Shown here: positions 56,990-64,000 of the stretch, piece by piece
Numbering within the stretch: position 1 is the first letter of the stretch
Layout: the number at the start of each line of letters is the position of its first letter
Source of the DNA: Ornithobacterium rhinotracheale
GTDB taxonomy: Bacteria; Bacteroidota; Bacteroidia; Flavobacteriales; Weeksellaceae
Direction: 5' to 3'
DNA length: 64,000 bases
Assembly: GCF_022832975.1 (NCBI RefSeq)
Contig: NZ_CP094846.1
Location: 1,585,501 to 1,649,500, forward strand
Position numbers and translations under genes: made by a program
The notes under the pieces: generated by a model
What the model saw: the letters and a program-made list of their open reading frames with translations, nothing else
Database searches by the model: none
What the model was told of the DNA's origin: nothing

Positions 56990-57190
56990 TTAGTTTAGCT
57001 CTCCATATAGGTTGGGAGACATTATGTAGTCCTTATCAATCGGTTGTTTGATCACCATACGATAGCAATCTTTAGGCGTAGTTGCCCATTCCTTATTTTC
57101 GTCCAACATTTCTTTCACCTCTTTTTTCCATGCATCAAAAGCTCCCGCTTTTTTATCAATAAAAACATCACGAAAATATTGATTAAACAT
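56990..57190 (-). CDS. 3' part of a probably split gene
   Basis: 66 residues from ATG 57190 (MFNQYFRDVFIDKKAGAF). The frame is open upstream only back to about 57213, exactly where the previous gene ends in another frame. Inserting one base in the A run at 57211-57213 would fuse them as ...SVINKSQALKKQMFNQ.... A separate small protein is possible but less likely. Confidence 0.55.
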   Translation of the reverse strand: MFNQYFRDVFIDKKAGAFDAWKKEVKEMLDENKEWATTPKDCYRMVIKQPIDKDYIMSPNLYGELN

Positions 57191-57198
57191 TTGTTTCT

Positions 57199-57675
57199 TT
57201 AACGCTTGACTTTATTAATCACTGATGTGTATTCCATGCTTATGATTCCAGTAGAATTCGTTTCGGATTGCAGCTCACTAAACATCTTTCTTGCAATTCT
57301 TGCACAAACTTCGCATATATCAAAATATAAATTCTGTTTGGCTATTTCGAGCGTGTCTCTTTTCGTATAGTAGGAAGTTGTTTTTTCAAATGCAGGAGCA
57401 ATATATACTTTTTCAAATTTCCGAAGTCTATCGCGTTTTCTTTTTGGAATATCTAATACACTCCAAATCCCTACACTTGAACTAGCTGCAATTCCGTATT
57501 TATTATTAATTTTCTCAACTTCGGGATTCGGGTTTCCTTGGTAGTCATCGATAGTTATTTTTGTCTCAGGCTGCCAAAATATGTGAGATTCTGTACTGGT
57601 TGGCAATTTTTCTTGTGCCATCACGCATTGTCCTAGAAAAAGAATACAAAGCGTGAAAAAGTTTGTAAATTTCAT
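57199..57675 (-). CDS. Secreted protein, 5' part of a probably split gene
   Basis: 158 residues with a signal peptide (about 1-20, CVMAQ). The mature part begins with FWQPETKITIDDYQG and holds a CEVC pair near residue 121. It resembles flavobacterial secreted proteins of the DUF922 kind only loosely. It stops at 57199, 8 bp before the next frame starts; see the 56990-57190 entry. Reconstructed length is about 230 residues. Confidence 0.6.
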   Translation of the reverse strand: MKFTNFFTLCILFLGQCVMAQEKLPTSTESHIFWQPETKITIDDYQGNPNPEVEKINNKYGIAASSSVGIWSVLDIPKRKRDRLRKFEKVYIAPAFEKTTSYYTKRDTLEIAKQNLYFDICEVCARIARKMFSELQSETNSTGIISMEYTSVINKVKR

Positions 57676-57800
57676 AACCTCAAATTTTGATTTTAAAGTT
57701 ATAAATTTTTTTTAACGAATTTGGAATTTAACATTAAACAACTCAAAAATCAGACCGTGCGAATTCTAAAATATTTCGAGTTGAGCTTCATGGGGTTTAA

Positions 57801-58187
57801 TCAAATTTCTTTTTGCAATCCCTGAAAAAAAGCCTCAAATTCCAGTTGCTGGTCTTTTTGGATTAATACTTTAGGAATTTTAATTTTCTTTTGGTCTGAA
57901 ACAAAAATATAATCGCCCGCAAAATATTTCACTTCGCGCAAATCTTTAAACTTAATTTCCTTATTTGGAATCCCATACACTACAAGCCTATCCTCTTTGA
58001 TTTCCGCATAATTCCTCCAAATCTGAGTTAAAAAAACGAGAAAATAAAGTATTCCTACAACCAAATATAAATAATATCCCCACCAATCATCTTCAGAAAT
58101 AAACACAAAATACAAGCCCAAAACAATCCACAAAATCCCTAAAATGAGATTGATATACATATATTTTTCACTAAACTGAATTTTCAT
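57801..58187 (-). CDS. Two-helix membrane protein with PH-like domain, copy 2
   Basis: 128 residues: two membrane helices (about 10-30, 36-55), then a PH-like beta domain with RLVVYGIPNKEIKFKDLREV and KYFAGDYIFVSDQKKIKIP. It is clearly paralogous to the upstream neighbour and overlaps it by 4 bp, so the pair arose by tandem duplication. Role unknown. Confidence 0.75.
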   Translation of the reverse strand: MKIQFSEKYMYINLILGILWIVLGLYFVFISEDDWWGYYLYLVVGILYFLVFLTQIWRNYAEIKEDRLVVYGIPNKEIKFKDLREVKYFAGDYIFVSDQKKIKIPKVLIQKDQQLEFEAFFQGLQKEI

Positions 58188-58585
58188 AATTTATTTTGAA
58201 TATTTTGAGCTAAAAGTTGGTTGAAAAAATTTTCGAATTCGGTCTGTTGTTCGGGCTTAATGGATTTTTTGGGGATAATTATTTTCTTTTTTACCGAAGC
58301 AAAAATATAATTACCCGCAAAATATTTCACTTCTTGCAAATCTTTAAACGCAATTTCTTTTTTTAAAATTCTATTGACCATGATTTTATCATCGGAAATG
58401 ATTACAAAATCTCGACCAATTCGCAATGCAAAAAGTAAAAAGTAGATGACACCAAATGCTAGCATTAAATAATTGAGCAAAAACAATTCATTGTTATAAA
58501 ACATTGATTGCACTACAAATCCAATCATAAATAATCCAAATATAGCATTTGCAATAAGCGGCGTATTGTTGTATTTTATCCTCAT
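58184..58585 (-). CDS. Two-helix membrane protein with PH-like domain, copy 1
   Basis: 133 residues with the same layout as the next gene: two helices (about 9-30, 35-55) and a beta domain with KKEIAFKDLQEVKYFAGNYI. The shared core DL.EVKYFAG.YIF shows the duplication. Function unknown; such domains may sense or bind membrane lipids. Confidence 0.75.
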   Translation of the reverse strand: MRIKYNNTPLIANAIFGLFMIGFVVQSMFYNNELFLLNYLMLAFGVIYFLLFALRIGRDFVIISDDKIMVNRILKKEIAFKDLQEVKYFAGNYIFASVKKKIIIPKKSIKPEQQTEFENFFNQLLAQNIQNKL

Positions 58586-58702
58586 GACCGAATTTTAATC
58601 CTCTCAAAGATACATTTTTCGCATTACAAAACAAAAAAAAGATTAACTTGAGTTAATATTTTTGCATTTTTTTAGATTTAATTTTTAGTTTAAATTAAAT
58701 TC

Positions 58703-59344
58703 TTACGGAATACGCAACACTTTATGCGTTTGCAACGAAATTTTCCATTTTGGATTTCCCAAAATATAATCAATGATTTTGGGCGTCATTTCCTCTCTCT
58801 TGCTCCATTCAGGCTGAAGGTAGAGCACACAATCGGGCGAAACTTTTGCAGCGTATTCCTCGGCAAATTTAAAATCGTGATGATTAAATATAATGACTTT
58901 CAACTCACTAGCGCGTTCCAGCACCTCTTGCTTTGGGAGAAGGCGCTTTTTGGGCGAAAGGCAAATCCAATCTAGCGTTCCACTCAAAGGGTGAGAGCCA
59001 GAGGTTTCAATATGGATTTGGCAGCCTTTTTCTTTCAGTTTTTGAGTTAAATAATCAAGGTTCCACATCAGCGGTTCGCCTCCCGTTATCACAATCATTT
59101 TAGCGTGTTGGCTAGCGCGCTCCACCAGTTCATCTACGGGCGTGAGCGGGTGCTTGCCTGCCTCCCAGCTTTCTTTGACATCACACCAGTGGCAGCCCAC
59201 ATCACACCCCCCGATGCGTATGAAATAAGAGGCCGCGCCTGTGTGTGCGCCCTCGCCTTGTAGGGTATAGAAATCCTCCATAATGGGCAGGAGCTTTCCA
59301 GCATTCATTAGTTTGGTTTGTTCGGGGGTAAGTGTCTGTACCAT
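58703..59344 (-). CDS. queE: 7-carboxy-7-deazaguanine synthase
   Basis: 213 residues. Short radical SAM enzyme with GGCDVGCHWCDVKESW (CxxxCxxC), preceded by PIMEDFYTLQGEGAHTG and followed by VITGGEPLMWNLDYL. It makes CDG from CPH4 in queuosine/preQ0 synthesis. queC, queD and queF are not in the window. It follows folD at 83 bp with a terminator between them. Confidence 0.93.
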   Translation of the reverse strand: MVQTLTPEQTKLMNAGKLLPIMEDFYTLQGEGAHTGAASYFIRIGGCDVGCHWCDVKESWEAGKHPLTPVDELVERASQHAKMIVITGGEPLMWNLDYLTQKLKEKGCQIHIETSGSHPLSGTLDWICLSPKKRLLPKQEVLERASELKVIIFNHHDFKFAEEYAAKVSPDCVLYLQPEWSKREEMTPKIIDYILGNPKWKISLQTHKVLRIP

Positions 59345-59360
59345 AGTATTTATTTAAGCA

Positions 59361-59400
59361 AATAAAACGCGCCAAAATAGGTTTCTGGCACGCTTTATTT
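59361..59400 (-). terminator. Terminator of folD
   Basis: Minus strand GCGTGCC pairs with GGCGCGT (two G-U pairs), followed by TTTTATTT. Confidence 0.65.
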
Positions 59401-59427
59401 TTAATTTTCAGGCTACAAAGGTACAAA

Positions 59428-60309
59428 TTATTTATTCAAATAAAATCTTTCGTAGGCCAAAAGTGTATTTTCTAGCAGCATTGCGCGCGTCATCGGCCCC
59501 ACTCCTCCTGGCACAGGGGTGATAAATTCGCACTTAGGCGCCACTCCTTGATAATCCACATCGCCCACGAGCTTATGCCCTTTTGGCGCGCTTGGGTCTT
59601 CTACCCTATTGATTCCCACATCGATAACAGTAACGCCCTCTTTTACCATATCGGCTTTTAAAAACTCTGCGCGCCCTAGTGCTGCGATGATGATATCTGC
59701 TTCTTTGGTATACTTTTCTAAGTCCTTTGTTCCGCTGTGGCAAAGTGTTACGGTGCAGTTCCCTGGGTTAGTTTTTTCGCTCATCAGAATGCTTATCGGG
59801 CGCCCTACAATGTGGCTGCGCCCTATCACCACACAATGTTTTCCGGAGGTGGGTACTTCGTAGCGTTTTAGCAGGCGCATAATCCCATACGGTGTAGCTG
59901 GGAGGAAGGTTTCCATACCGAGGGTCATTCGCCCTACATTCTGTGGGTGAAAGCCGTCTACATCTTTTTTAGGGTCTATGGCTAGGAGTATTTTCTCCTC
60001 ATCTATGTGCTTAGGCAGAGGAAGTTGCACGATGAAGCCATCAAGTGTTTCATCACGATTTAGCTCGCCTATCAAATCTAGCAATTCTTGCTCGGTAATA
60101 TTTTCATCTTTCTTGCACAGGGTGGATTGAAAGCCTACTTGCTCACAATCTTTGATTTTCATTCCCACATAGGCCTTGCTCGCAGGGTTTTCCCCTACAA
60201 GTACAGCCGCCAAGTGCGGTGCGCGATGATTTTGAGCATATTGCGAAACTTTTTGTTTAATTTCCGCTTTAATTTCTTTGGCTAATTTGATTCCGTCCAG
60301 TGTTTTCAT
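59428..60309 (-). CDS. folD: Methylene-THF dehydrogenase/cyclohydrolase
   Basis: 293 residues. Catalytic Lys in SKAYVGMKIKDCEQVGF (about 43-60), VQLPLPKHID, KDVDGFHPQNVGRM and NADP-binding GRSHIVGRPISILM, ending with PGGVGPMTRAMLLENT. It converts 5,10-methylene-THF to 10-formyl-THF, using the product of glyA. The composite tet(Q) element is inserted about 120 bp upstream of its start, on the side of its promoter. Confidence 0.97.
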   Translation of the reverse strand: MKTLDGIKLAKEIKAEIKQKVSQYAQNHRAPHLAAVLVGENPASKAYVGMKIKDCEQVGFQSTLCKKDENITEQELLDLIGELNRDETLDGFIVQLPLPKHIDEEKILLAIDPKKDVDGFHPQNVGRMTLGMETFLPATPYGIMRLLKRYEVPTSGKHCVVIGRSHIVGRPISILMSEKTNPGNCTVTLCHSGTKDLEKYTKEADIIIAALGRAEFLKADMVKEGVTVIDVGINRVEDPSAPKGHKLVGDVDYQGVAPKCEFITPVPGGVGPMTRAMLLENTLLAYERFYLNK

Positions 60310-60418
60310 AATGATTTTAAGATTTTTTACAAATATAGATTTTATTTACAATTCTCAAAAAACTAACTTTCTAAATGATTAAGAATATGATTAATGTCTT
60401 TTTTCCACCCTTAAATTT

Positions 60419-60427
60419 TATATCTTA
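60419..60427 (+). repeat. Left direct repeat (target-site duplication) of the tet(Q) unit
   Basis: TATATCTTA here equals 63644-63652. The longest shared direct repeat is TTATATCTTAA (11 bp), depending on where the IS end is placed. Confidence 0.8.
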
Positions 60428-60961
60428 ACCCGTTGTGCATTTAGCACAAATTCACTTTAATTTTGTTCAAATCTCTCTTGAATACGAAAAAATTGAGATA
60501 CTGAATCATGGTAAAAGAAGTGATTTTTGACAGTATTCTTGTAATGAATCCCTGAAAAGTTTTGGCTAAGTTGATGCCCATTAAAAACTGTCCGCACAGC
60601 TGGGAAAAATTCGTCTCAATACGTTTTCTAATTCTTGATTTGACTTTTGGAAACGCTTCTTTCTATTTTGCTGTCTAATTCCGTTCCAGCGATGCATCTA
60701 AATAGCTGAAGTTCAGAGTTTATAGACATATATTCCGCGGTAATGTTCAGTGCCACTAATTCCATATCAGACAATTTCGGTTTTCGGATTTTCTTTTTAG
60801 TAGGAATATTTTTGCAAGTTTCTTTCAGTTCTTTCAAAATAATTTTGTAGTTTTGTATAAGATTGTTCATGTATTTAATCAATTGATAACTAATTAAATA
60901 TACGACTTTTTAGTCAAATGAACAATCTTTTTTTATTTTTTTTCCTAAATGCACAAGGGGT
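60428..60961 (-). mobile_element. Internally deleted IS982-type element, left copy
   Basis: 534 bp. Terminal inverted repeats ACCCGTTGTGCATTTAG and, reversed, ACCCCTTGTGCATTTAG. Both IS ends and the two ends of the transposase gene remain; the middle is deleted. About nine substitutions separate it from the right copy. Confidence 0.85.
60441..60870 (-). pseudogene. IS982-family transposase remnant, left copy
   Basis: The N-terminal part from ATG 60870 (KPKLSDMELVALNITAEYMS) reaches KIERSVSKSQIKN and stops. The C-terminal part is open in another frame (IRKRIETNFSQLCGQF... KVNLC, stop 60443-60441). The central DDE region of about 150 residues is missing, so no transposase activity is expected. 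Confidence 0.85.
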
Positions 60962-60990
60962 TGTTAGATATATTTTTTTGTGTAATTTTG
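60961..60990 (+). promoter_or_regulatory. tet(Q) promoter at the IS junction
   Basis: TTG at 60961-60963, 19-nt spacer, TAATTTTG at 60983-60990. The -33 TTG falls exactly on the junction of IS end and tet(Q) segment. The -7 box ends 25 nt before ATG 61016, so the mRNA leader is only about 20 nt, far shorter than the roughly 130-nt regulatory leader known for CTnDOT tetQ. Confidence 0.7.
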
Positions 60991-61015
60991 TAATTTATTG
61001 CTTAATCCAAATCAA

Positions 61016-62941
61016 ATGAATATTATAAATTTAGGAATTCTTGCTCACATTGATGCAGGAAAAACTTCCGTAACCGAGAATCTGCTGTTTGCCAGTGGAG
61101 CAACGGAAAAGTGCGGCCGTGTGGATAATGGTGACACCATAACGGACTCTATGGATATAGAGAAACGTAGAGGAATTACTGTCCGGGCTTCTACGACATC
61201 TATTATCTGGAATGGAGTGAAATGCAATATCATTGACACTCCGGGACACATGGATTTTATTGCGGAAGTGGAGCGGACATTCAAAATGCTTGATGGAGCA
61301 GTCCTCATCTTATCCGCAAAGGAAGGCATACAAGCGCAGACAAAGTTGCTGTTCAGTACTTTACAAAAGCTGCAAATCCCGACAATTATATTTATCAATA
61401 AGATTGACCGTGCCGGTGTGAATTTGGAGCGTTTGTATATGGATATAAAAACAAATCTGTCGCAAGATGTCCTGTTTATGCAAACTGTTGTCGATGGATC
61501 GGTTTATCCGGTTTGCTCCCAAACATATATAAAGGAAGAATACAAAGAATTTGTATGCAACCATGACGACGATATATTAGAACGATATTTGGCGGATAGC
61601 GAAATTTCACCGGCTGATTATTGGAATACGATAATCGCTCTTGTGGCAAAAGCCAAAGTCTATCCGGTGCTACATGGATCAGCAATGTTCAATATCGGTA
61701 TCAATGAGTTGTTGGACGCCATTTCTTCTTTTATACTTCCTCCGGCATCAGTCTCAAACAGACTTTCAGCTTATCTCTATAAGATAGAGCATGACCCCAA
61801 AGGGCATAAAAGAAGTTTTCTTAAAATAATTGACGGAAGTCTGAGACTTCGAGACGTTGTAAGAATCAACGATTCGGAAAAATTCATCAAGATTAAAAAT
61901 CTAAAGACTATTTATCAGGGCAGAGAGATAAATGTTGATGAAGTGGGTGCCAATGATATCGCGATTGTAGAAGATATAGAAGATTTTCGAATCGGAGATT
62001 ATTTAGGTGCTAAACCTTGTTTGATTCAAGGATTATCTCATCAGCATCCCGCTCTCAAATCCTCCGTCCGGCCAAATAAGCCCGAAGAGAGAAGCAAGGT
62101 GATATCCGCTCTGAATACATTGTGGATTGAAGACCCGTCTTTGTCCTTTTCCATAAACTCATATAGTGATGAATTGGAAATCTCGTTATATGGTTTGACA
62201 CAAAAGGAAATCATACAGACATTGCTGGAAGAACGATTTTCCGTAAAGGTCCATTTTGATGAGATCAAGACTATCTACAAAGAACGACCTATAAAAAAGG
62301 TCAATAAGATTATTCAGATCGAAGTACCACCCAACCCTTACTGGGCCACAATAGGGCTGACTCTTGAACCCTTACCGTTAGGGGCAGGGTTGCAAATCGA
62401 AAGTGACATCTCCTATGGTTATCTGAACCATTCTTTTCAAAATGCCGTTTTTGAAGGGATTCGTATGTCTTGCCAATCTGGTTTACATGGATGGGAAGTG
62501 ACAGATCTGAAAGTAACTTTTACTCAAGCCGAGTATTATAGCCCGGTAAGTACACCTGCTGATTTCAGACAGCTGACCCCTTATGTCTTCAGGCTGGCTT
62601 TGCAACAGTCAGGTGTGGACATTCTCGAACCGATGCTCTATTTTGAGTTGCAGATACCCCAAGCGGCAAGTTCCAAAGCTATTACAGATTTGCAAAAAAT
62701 GATGTCTGAGATTGAAGACATCAGTTGTAATAATGAGTGGTGTCATATTAAAGGGAAAGTTCCATTAAATACAAGTAAAGACTATGCCTCAGAAGTAAGT
62801 TCGTACACTAAGGGCTTAGGCATTTTTATGGTTAAGCCATGTGGGTATCAAATAACAAAAGACGGTTATTCTGATAATATCCGCATGAACGAAAAAGATA
62901 AACTTTTATTCATGTTCCAAAAATCAATGTCATTAAAATAA
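61016..62941 (+). CDS. tetQ: Tetracycline resistance ribosomal protection protein Tet(Q)
   Basis: 641 residues, the usual Tet(Q) length, from ATG 61016 ([18 protein letters not shown]); a TTG at 60998 would add six residues. The GTPase G domain has [16 protein letters not shown] and NKIDRAG; the remainder follows EF-G domains II-V. It displaces tetracycline from the 30S ribosome with GTP hydrolysis. It overlaps the rteA start by 1 bp (TAATG), as in the Bacteroides tetQ-rteA-rteB operon. Recognition rests on close agreement with remembered Tet(Q) sequence. Confidence 0.97.
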   Translation: MNIINLGILAHIDAGKTSVTENLLFASGATEKCGRVDNGDTITDSMDIEKRRGITVRASTTSIIWNGVKCNIIDTPGHMDFIAEVERTFKMLDGAVLILSAKEGIQAQTKLLFSTLQKLQIPTIIFINKIDRAGVNLERLYMDIKTNLSQDVLFMQTVVDGSVYPVCSQTYIKEEYKEFVCNHDDDILERYLADSEISPADYWNTIIALVAKAKVYPVLHGSAMFNIGINELLDAISSFILPPASVSNRLSAYLYKIEHDPKGHKRSFLKIIDGSLRLRDVVRINDSEKFIKIKNLKTIYQGREINVDEVGANDIAIVEDIEDFRIGDYLGAKPCLIQGLSHQHPALKSSVRPNKPEERSKVISALNTLWIEDPSLSFSINSYSDELEISLYGLTQKEIIQTLLEERFSVKVHFDEIKTIYKERPIKKVNKIIQIEVPPNPYWATIGLTLEPLPLGAGLQIESDISYGYLNHSFQNAVFEGIRMSCQSGLHGWEVTDLKVTFTQAEYYSPVSTPADFRQLTPYVFRLALQQSGVDILEPMLYFELQIPQAASSKAITDLQKMMSEIEDISCNNEWCHIKGKVPLNTSKDYASEVSSYTKGLGIFMVKPCGYQITKDGYSDNIRMNEKDKLLFMFQKSMSLK

Positions 62942-63126
62942 TGGAGCGGTCAGGAAATTTCTATAAGGCAATACGGTTGGGATATATACTTATCTCCATT
63001 CTTATCGGATGTATGGCATATAATAGCCTCTATGAATGGCAGGAGATAGAAGCATTAGAACTTGGCAATAAAAAAATAGACGAGCTCCGAAAAGAAATAA
63101 ACAATATCACCCCGTTGTGCATTTAG
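62941..63126 (+). pseudogene. rteA: Truncated rteA, N-terminal 56 codons
   Basis: [20 protein letters not shown]... with a membrane helix (about 11-28) followed by a charged helix to NNI, then cut by the right IS copy, which supplies TPLCI and a stop. It matches the start of RteA, the tetracycline-responsive sensor kinase of CTnDOT-type elements. All periplasmic, HisKA and ATPase parts are lost, so it cannot signal. Confidence 0.85.
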
Positions 63127-63643
63127 CACAAATTCACTTTAATTTTGTTCAAATCTCTCTTGAATACGAAAAAATTGAGATACTGAATCATGGTAAAAGA
63201 AGTGATTTTTGACAGTATTCTTGTAATGAATCCCTGAAAAGTTTTGGCTAAGTTGATGCCCATTAAAAACTGTCCGCACAGCTGGGAAAAATTCGTCTCA
63301 ATACGTTTTCTAATTCTTGACTTGACTTTTGGAAACGCTTCTTTCTATTTTGCTGTCTAATTCTGTTCCAGTGATGCATCTAAATGGCTGAAGTTCAGAG
63401 TTTATCGACATATATTCCGCGGTAATGTTCAGTGCCACTAATTCCATATCAGACAATTTCGGTTTTCGGATTTTCTTTTTAGCAGGAATATTTTTGCAAG
63501 TTTCTTTCAGTTCTTTCAAAATAATTTTGTAGTTTTGTATAAGATTGTTCATGTATTTAATCAATTGATAACTAATTAAATATACGACTTTTTAGTCGAA
63601 TGAACAATCTTTTTTTATTTTTTTTCCTAAATGCACAAGAGGT
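63110..63643 (-). mobile_element. Internally deleted IS982-type element, right copy
   Basis: 534 bp with the same ends and the same internal deletion as the left copy. Left boundary within CCCCG at 63110-63114; right end ...TGCACAAGAGGT. It interrupts rteA. Confidence 0.85.
63123..63552 (-). pseudogene. IS982-family transposase remnant, right copy
   Basis: Identical architecture to the left remnant: N-terminal part from ATG 63552, stop after KSQVKN, C-terminal part out of frame to the stop at 63125-63123. The catalytic centre is missing. Confidence 0.85.
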
Positions 63644-63652
63644 TATATCTTA
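63644..63652 (+). repeat. Right direct repeat of the tet(Q) unit
   Basis: TATATCTTA, identical to 60419-60427, directly after the right IS end. Confidence 0.8.
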
Positions 63653-63745
63653 AAGAATAATTAGCTCACTTTTTCCGCTCGCAAAATTCATATTTTAATG
63701 TATAATCATTCAATTTTGTACCTTTGTGCAACATATTTTGTTTGA

Positions 63746-64000
63746 ATGAAAATTGTAGAAGGCATACAGCCCATTGCTGAATCTGAAAAACTTGTGCTCA
63801 CGATCGGAATGTTCGATGGGGTACACAAGGGGCATCAAAGCATTATTAATCAATTAAATAAAAAAGCCAAAGCTGTAAACGGGCATTCGGCATTGCTTAC
63901 GCTCAATCCGCACCCGCGCCATGTGCTACAATCTGATTCGGATTTTAAACTTTTAAGCCCGATTGACGAAAAAATTCAGCTTTTAGAAAAATACAATTTA
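63746..64000 (+). CDS. ribF: Riboflavin kinase/FAD synthetase, N-terminus
   Basis: 85 residues visible; the gene runs off the right edge. The FAD synthetase nucleotidyltransferase motif TIGMFDGVHKGHQSII (about 19-34) and TLNPHPRHVL are clear. It makes FMN and FAD from riboflavin. The tet(Q) unit ends about 100 bp upstream of the start. A possible -7 box TACCTTTG lies at 63719-63726, outside the element. Confidence 0.93.
   Translation, partial: MKIVEGIQPIAESEKLVLTIGMFDGVHKGHQSIINQLNKKAKAVNGHSALLTLNPHPRHVLQSDSDFKLLSPIDEKIQLLEKYNL

Larger units (their letters stand above)
60428..63643. mobile_element. Composite transposon-like unit carrying tet(Q)
   Basis: 3,216 bp: IS982-type remnant, tet(Q), 5' end of rteA, second IS982-type remnant in the same orientation. 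The outer ends are flanked by a 9-11 bp direct repeat, whereas the inner flanks of the two IS copies do not match, as expected if the unit transposed as one block. Inserted between folD and ribF. Confidence 0.85.

Noticed and set aside
60428-60961. Full-length functional IS copy
   Set aside because: The length is about half that of the family, the transposase core is missing and the remaining parts are out of frame.
60998-61015. TTG start of tet(Q) adding six residues
   Set aside because: ATG 61016 gives the standard Tet(Q) N-terminus and length.
61031-61398. Antisense frames inside tet(Q)
   Set aside because: They mirror the conserved G domain and have no start context or homology of their own.

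Overview
The window looks like a chromosome segment of a low-GC Bacteroidota member, class Flavobacteriia. The evidence is the promoter type (TTG, 17-19 nt, TAnnTTTG), the SRP RNA, many short lipoproteins and SusD-free small operons, a TamL-like BamA homologue, a fused E1 alpha/beta dehydrogenase, Ser-type sulfatase chemistry, and IS982-type ends. A Weeksellaceae relative such as Ornithobacterium or Riemerella fits, but the genus is an inference.

Layout. 1-4391 (minus): start of an SUI1-like factor, two GT2 glycosyltransferases, an M1 peptidase and an agmatinase-family enzyme. 4727-10795: uvrB, an MscS channel, an L,D-transpeptidase-like protein and a two-gene osmolyte ABC importer whose permease and binding protein are fused. 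10800-12251: two unrecognised accessory genes, one with a probable frameshift. 12387-20624: glyA, a PhnA/YjdM zinc-ribbon protein, a GH125 mannosidase and sulfatase pair, a SpoU methyltransferase and a TamL/BamA-like outer-membrane protein. 20865-31210: E1 dehydrogenase, small proteins, SRP RNA, pyrG-yidC, an orphan transcription attenuator and a second M1 peptidase. 31289-40463: DyP peroxidase, FKBP, then a compact run of wecB, wecC, an esterase, a GH29 fucosidase, a GT4, a lipoprotein and a class III aminotransferase. 40688-46913: a secreted protein, tRNA(CAT), an MMPL/RND transporter, a 146-bp tandem repeat array, rimO and an NlpE-like lipoprotein. 46988-52443 (minus): YceI, asnB behind an Asn-codon attenuator, and ppdK. 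52626-58585 (minus): an accessory block with a cyclic-phosphate receiver-like protein plus polyvalent-type kinase pair, and small secreted or membrane proteins, two of them frame-broken. 58703-60309: queE and folD. 60428-63643: a composite element with tet(Q). 63746 to the end: start of ribF.

The main points of interest are these. (1) tet(Q) and the first part of rteA are bracketed by two same-orientation, identically deleted IS982-type elements, and the whole unit is flanked by a direct repeat of 9-11 bp. This suggests a compact Tn-like unit cut out of a CTnDOT-type tetQ-rteA operon and moved by a transposase acting in trans. The long tetQ leader is missing, so constitutive expression is likely. 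(2) asnB has a complete amino-acid attenuator: promoter, an 18-residue leader peptide with eight Asn, an antiterminator and a terminator. (3) A second attenuator with the same architecture at 28156-28351 has no biosynthetic gene behind it. (4) A 146-147 bp repeat, each unit carrying three different palindromes, is tandemly repeated four times at 44360-44962, and a partial copy lies inverted at 4530-4630. (5) Three genes are interrupted by single-base changes next to short homopolymers; these are either real decay or phase switching, or sequencing errors.
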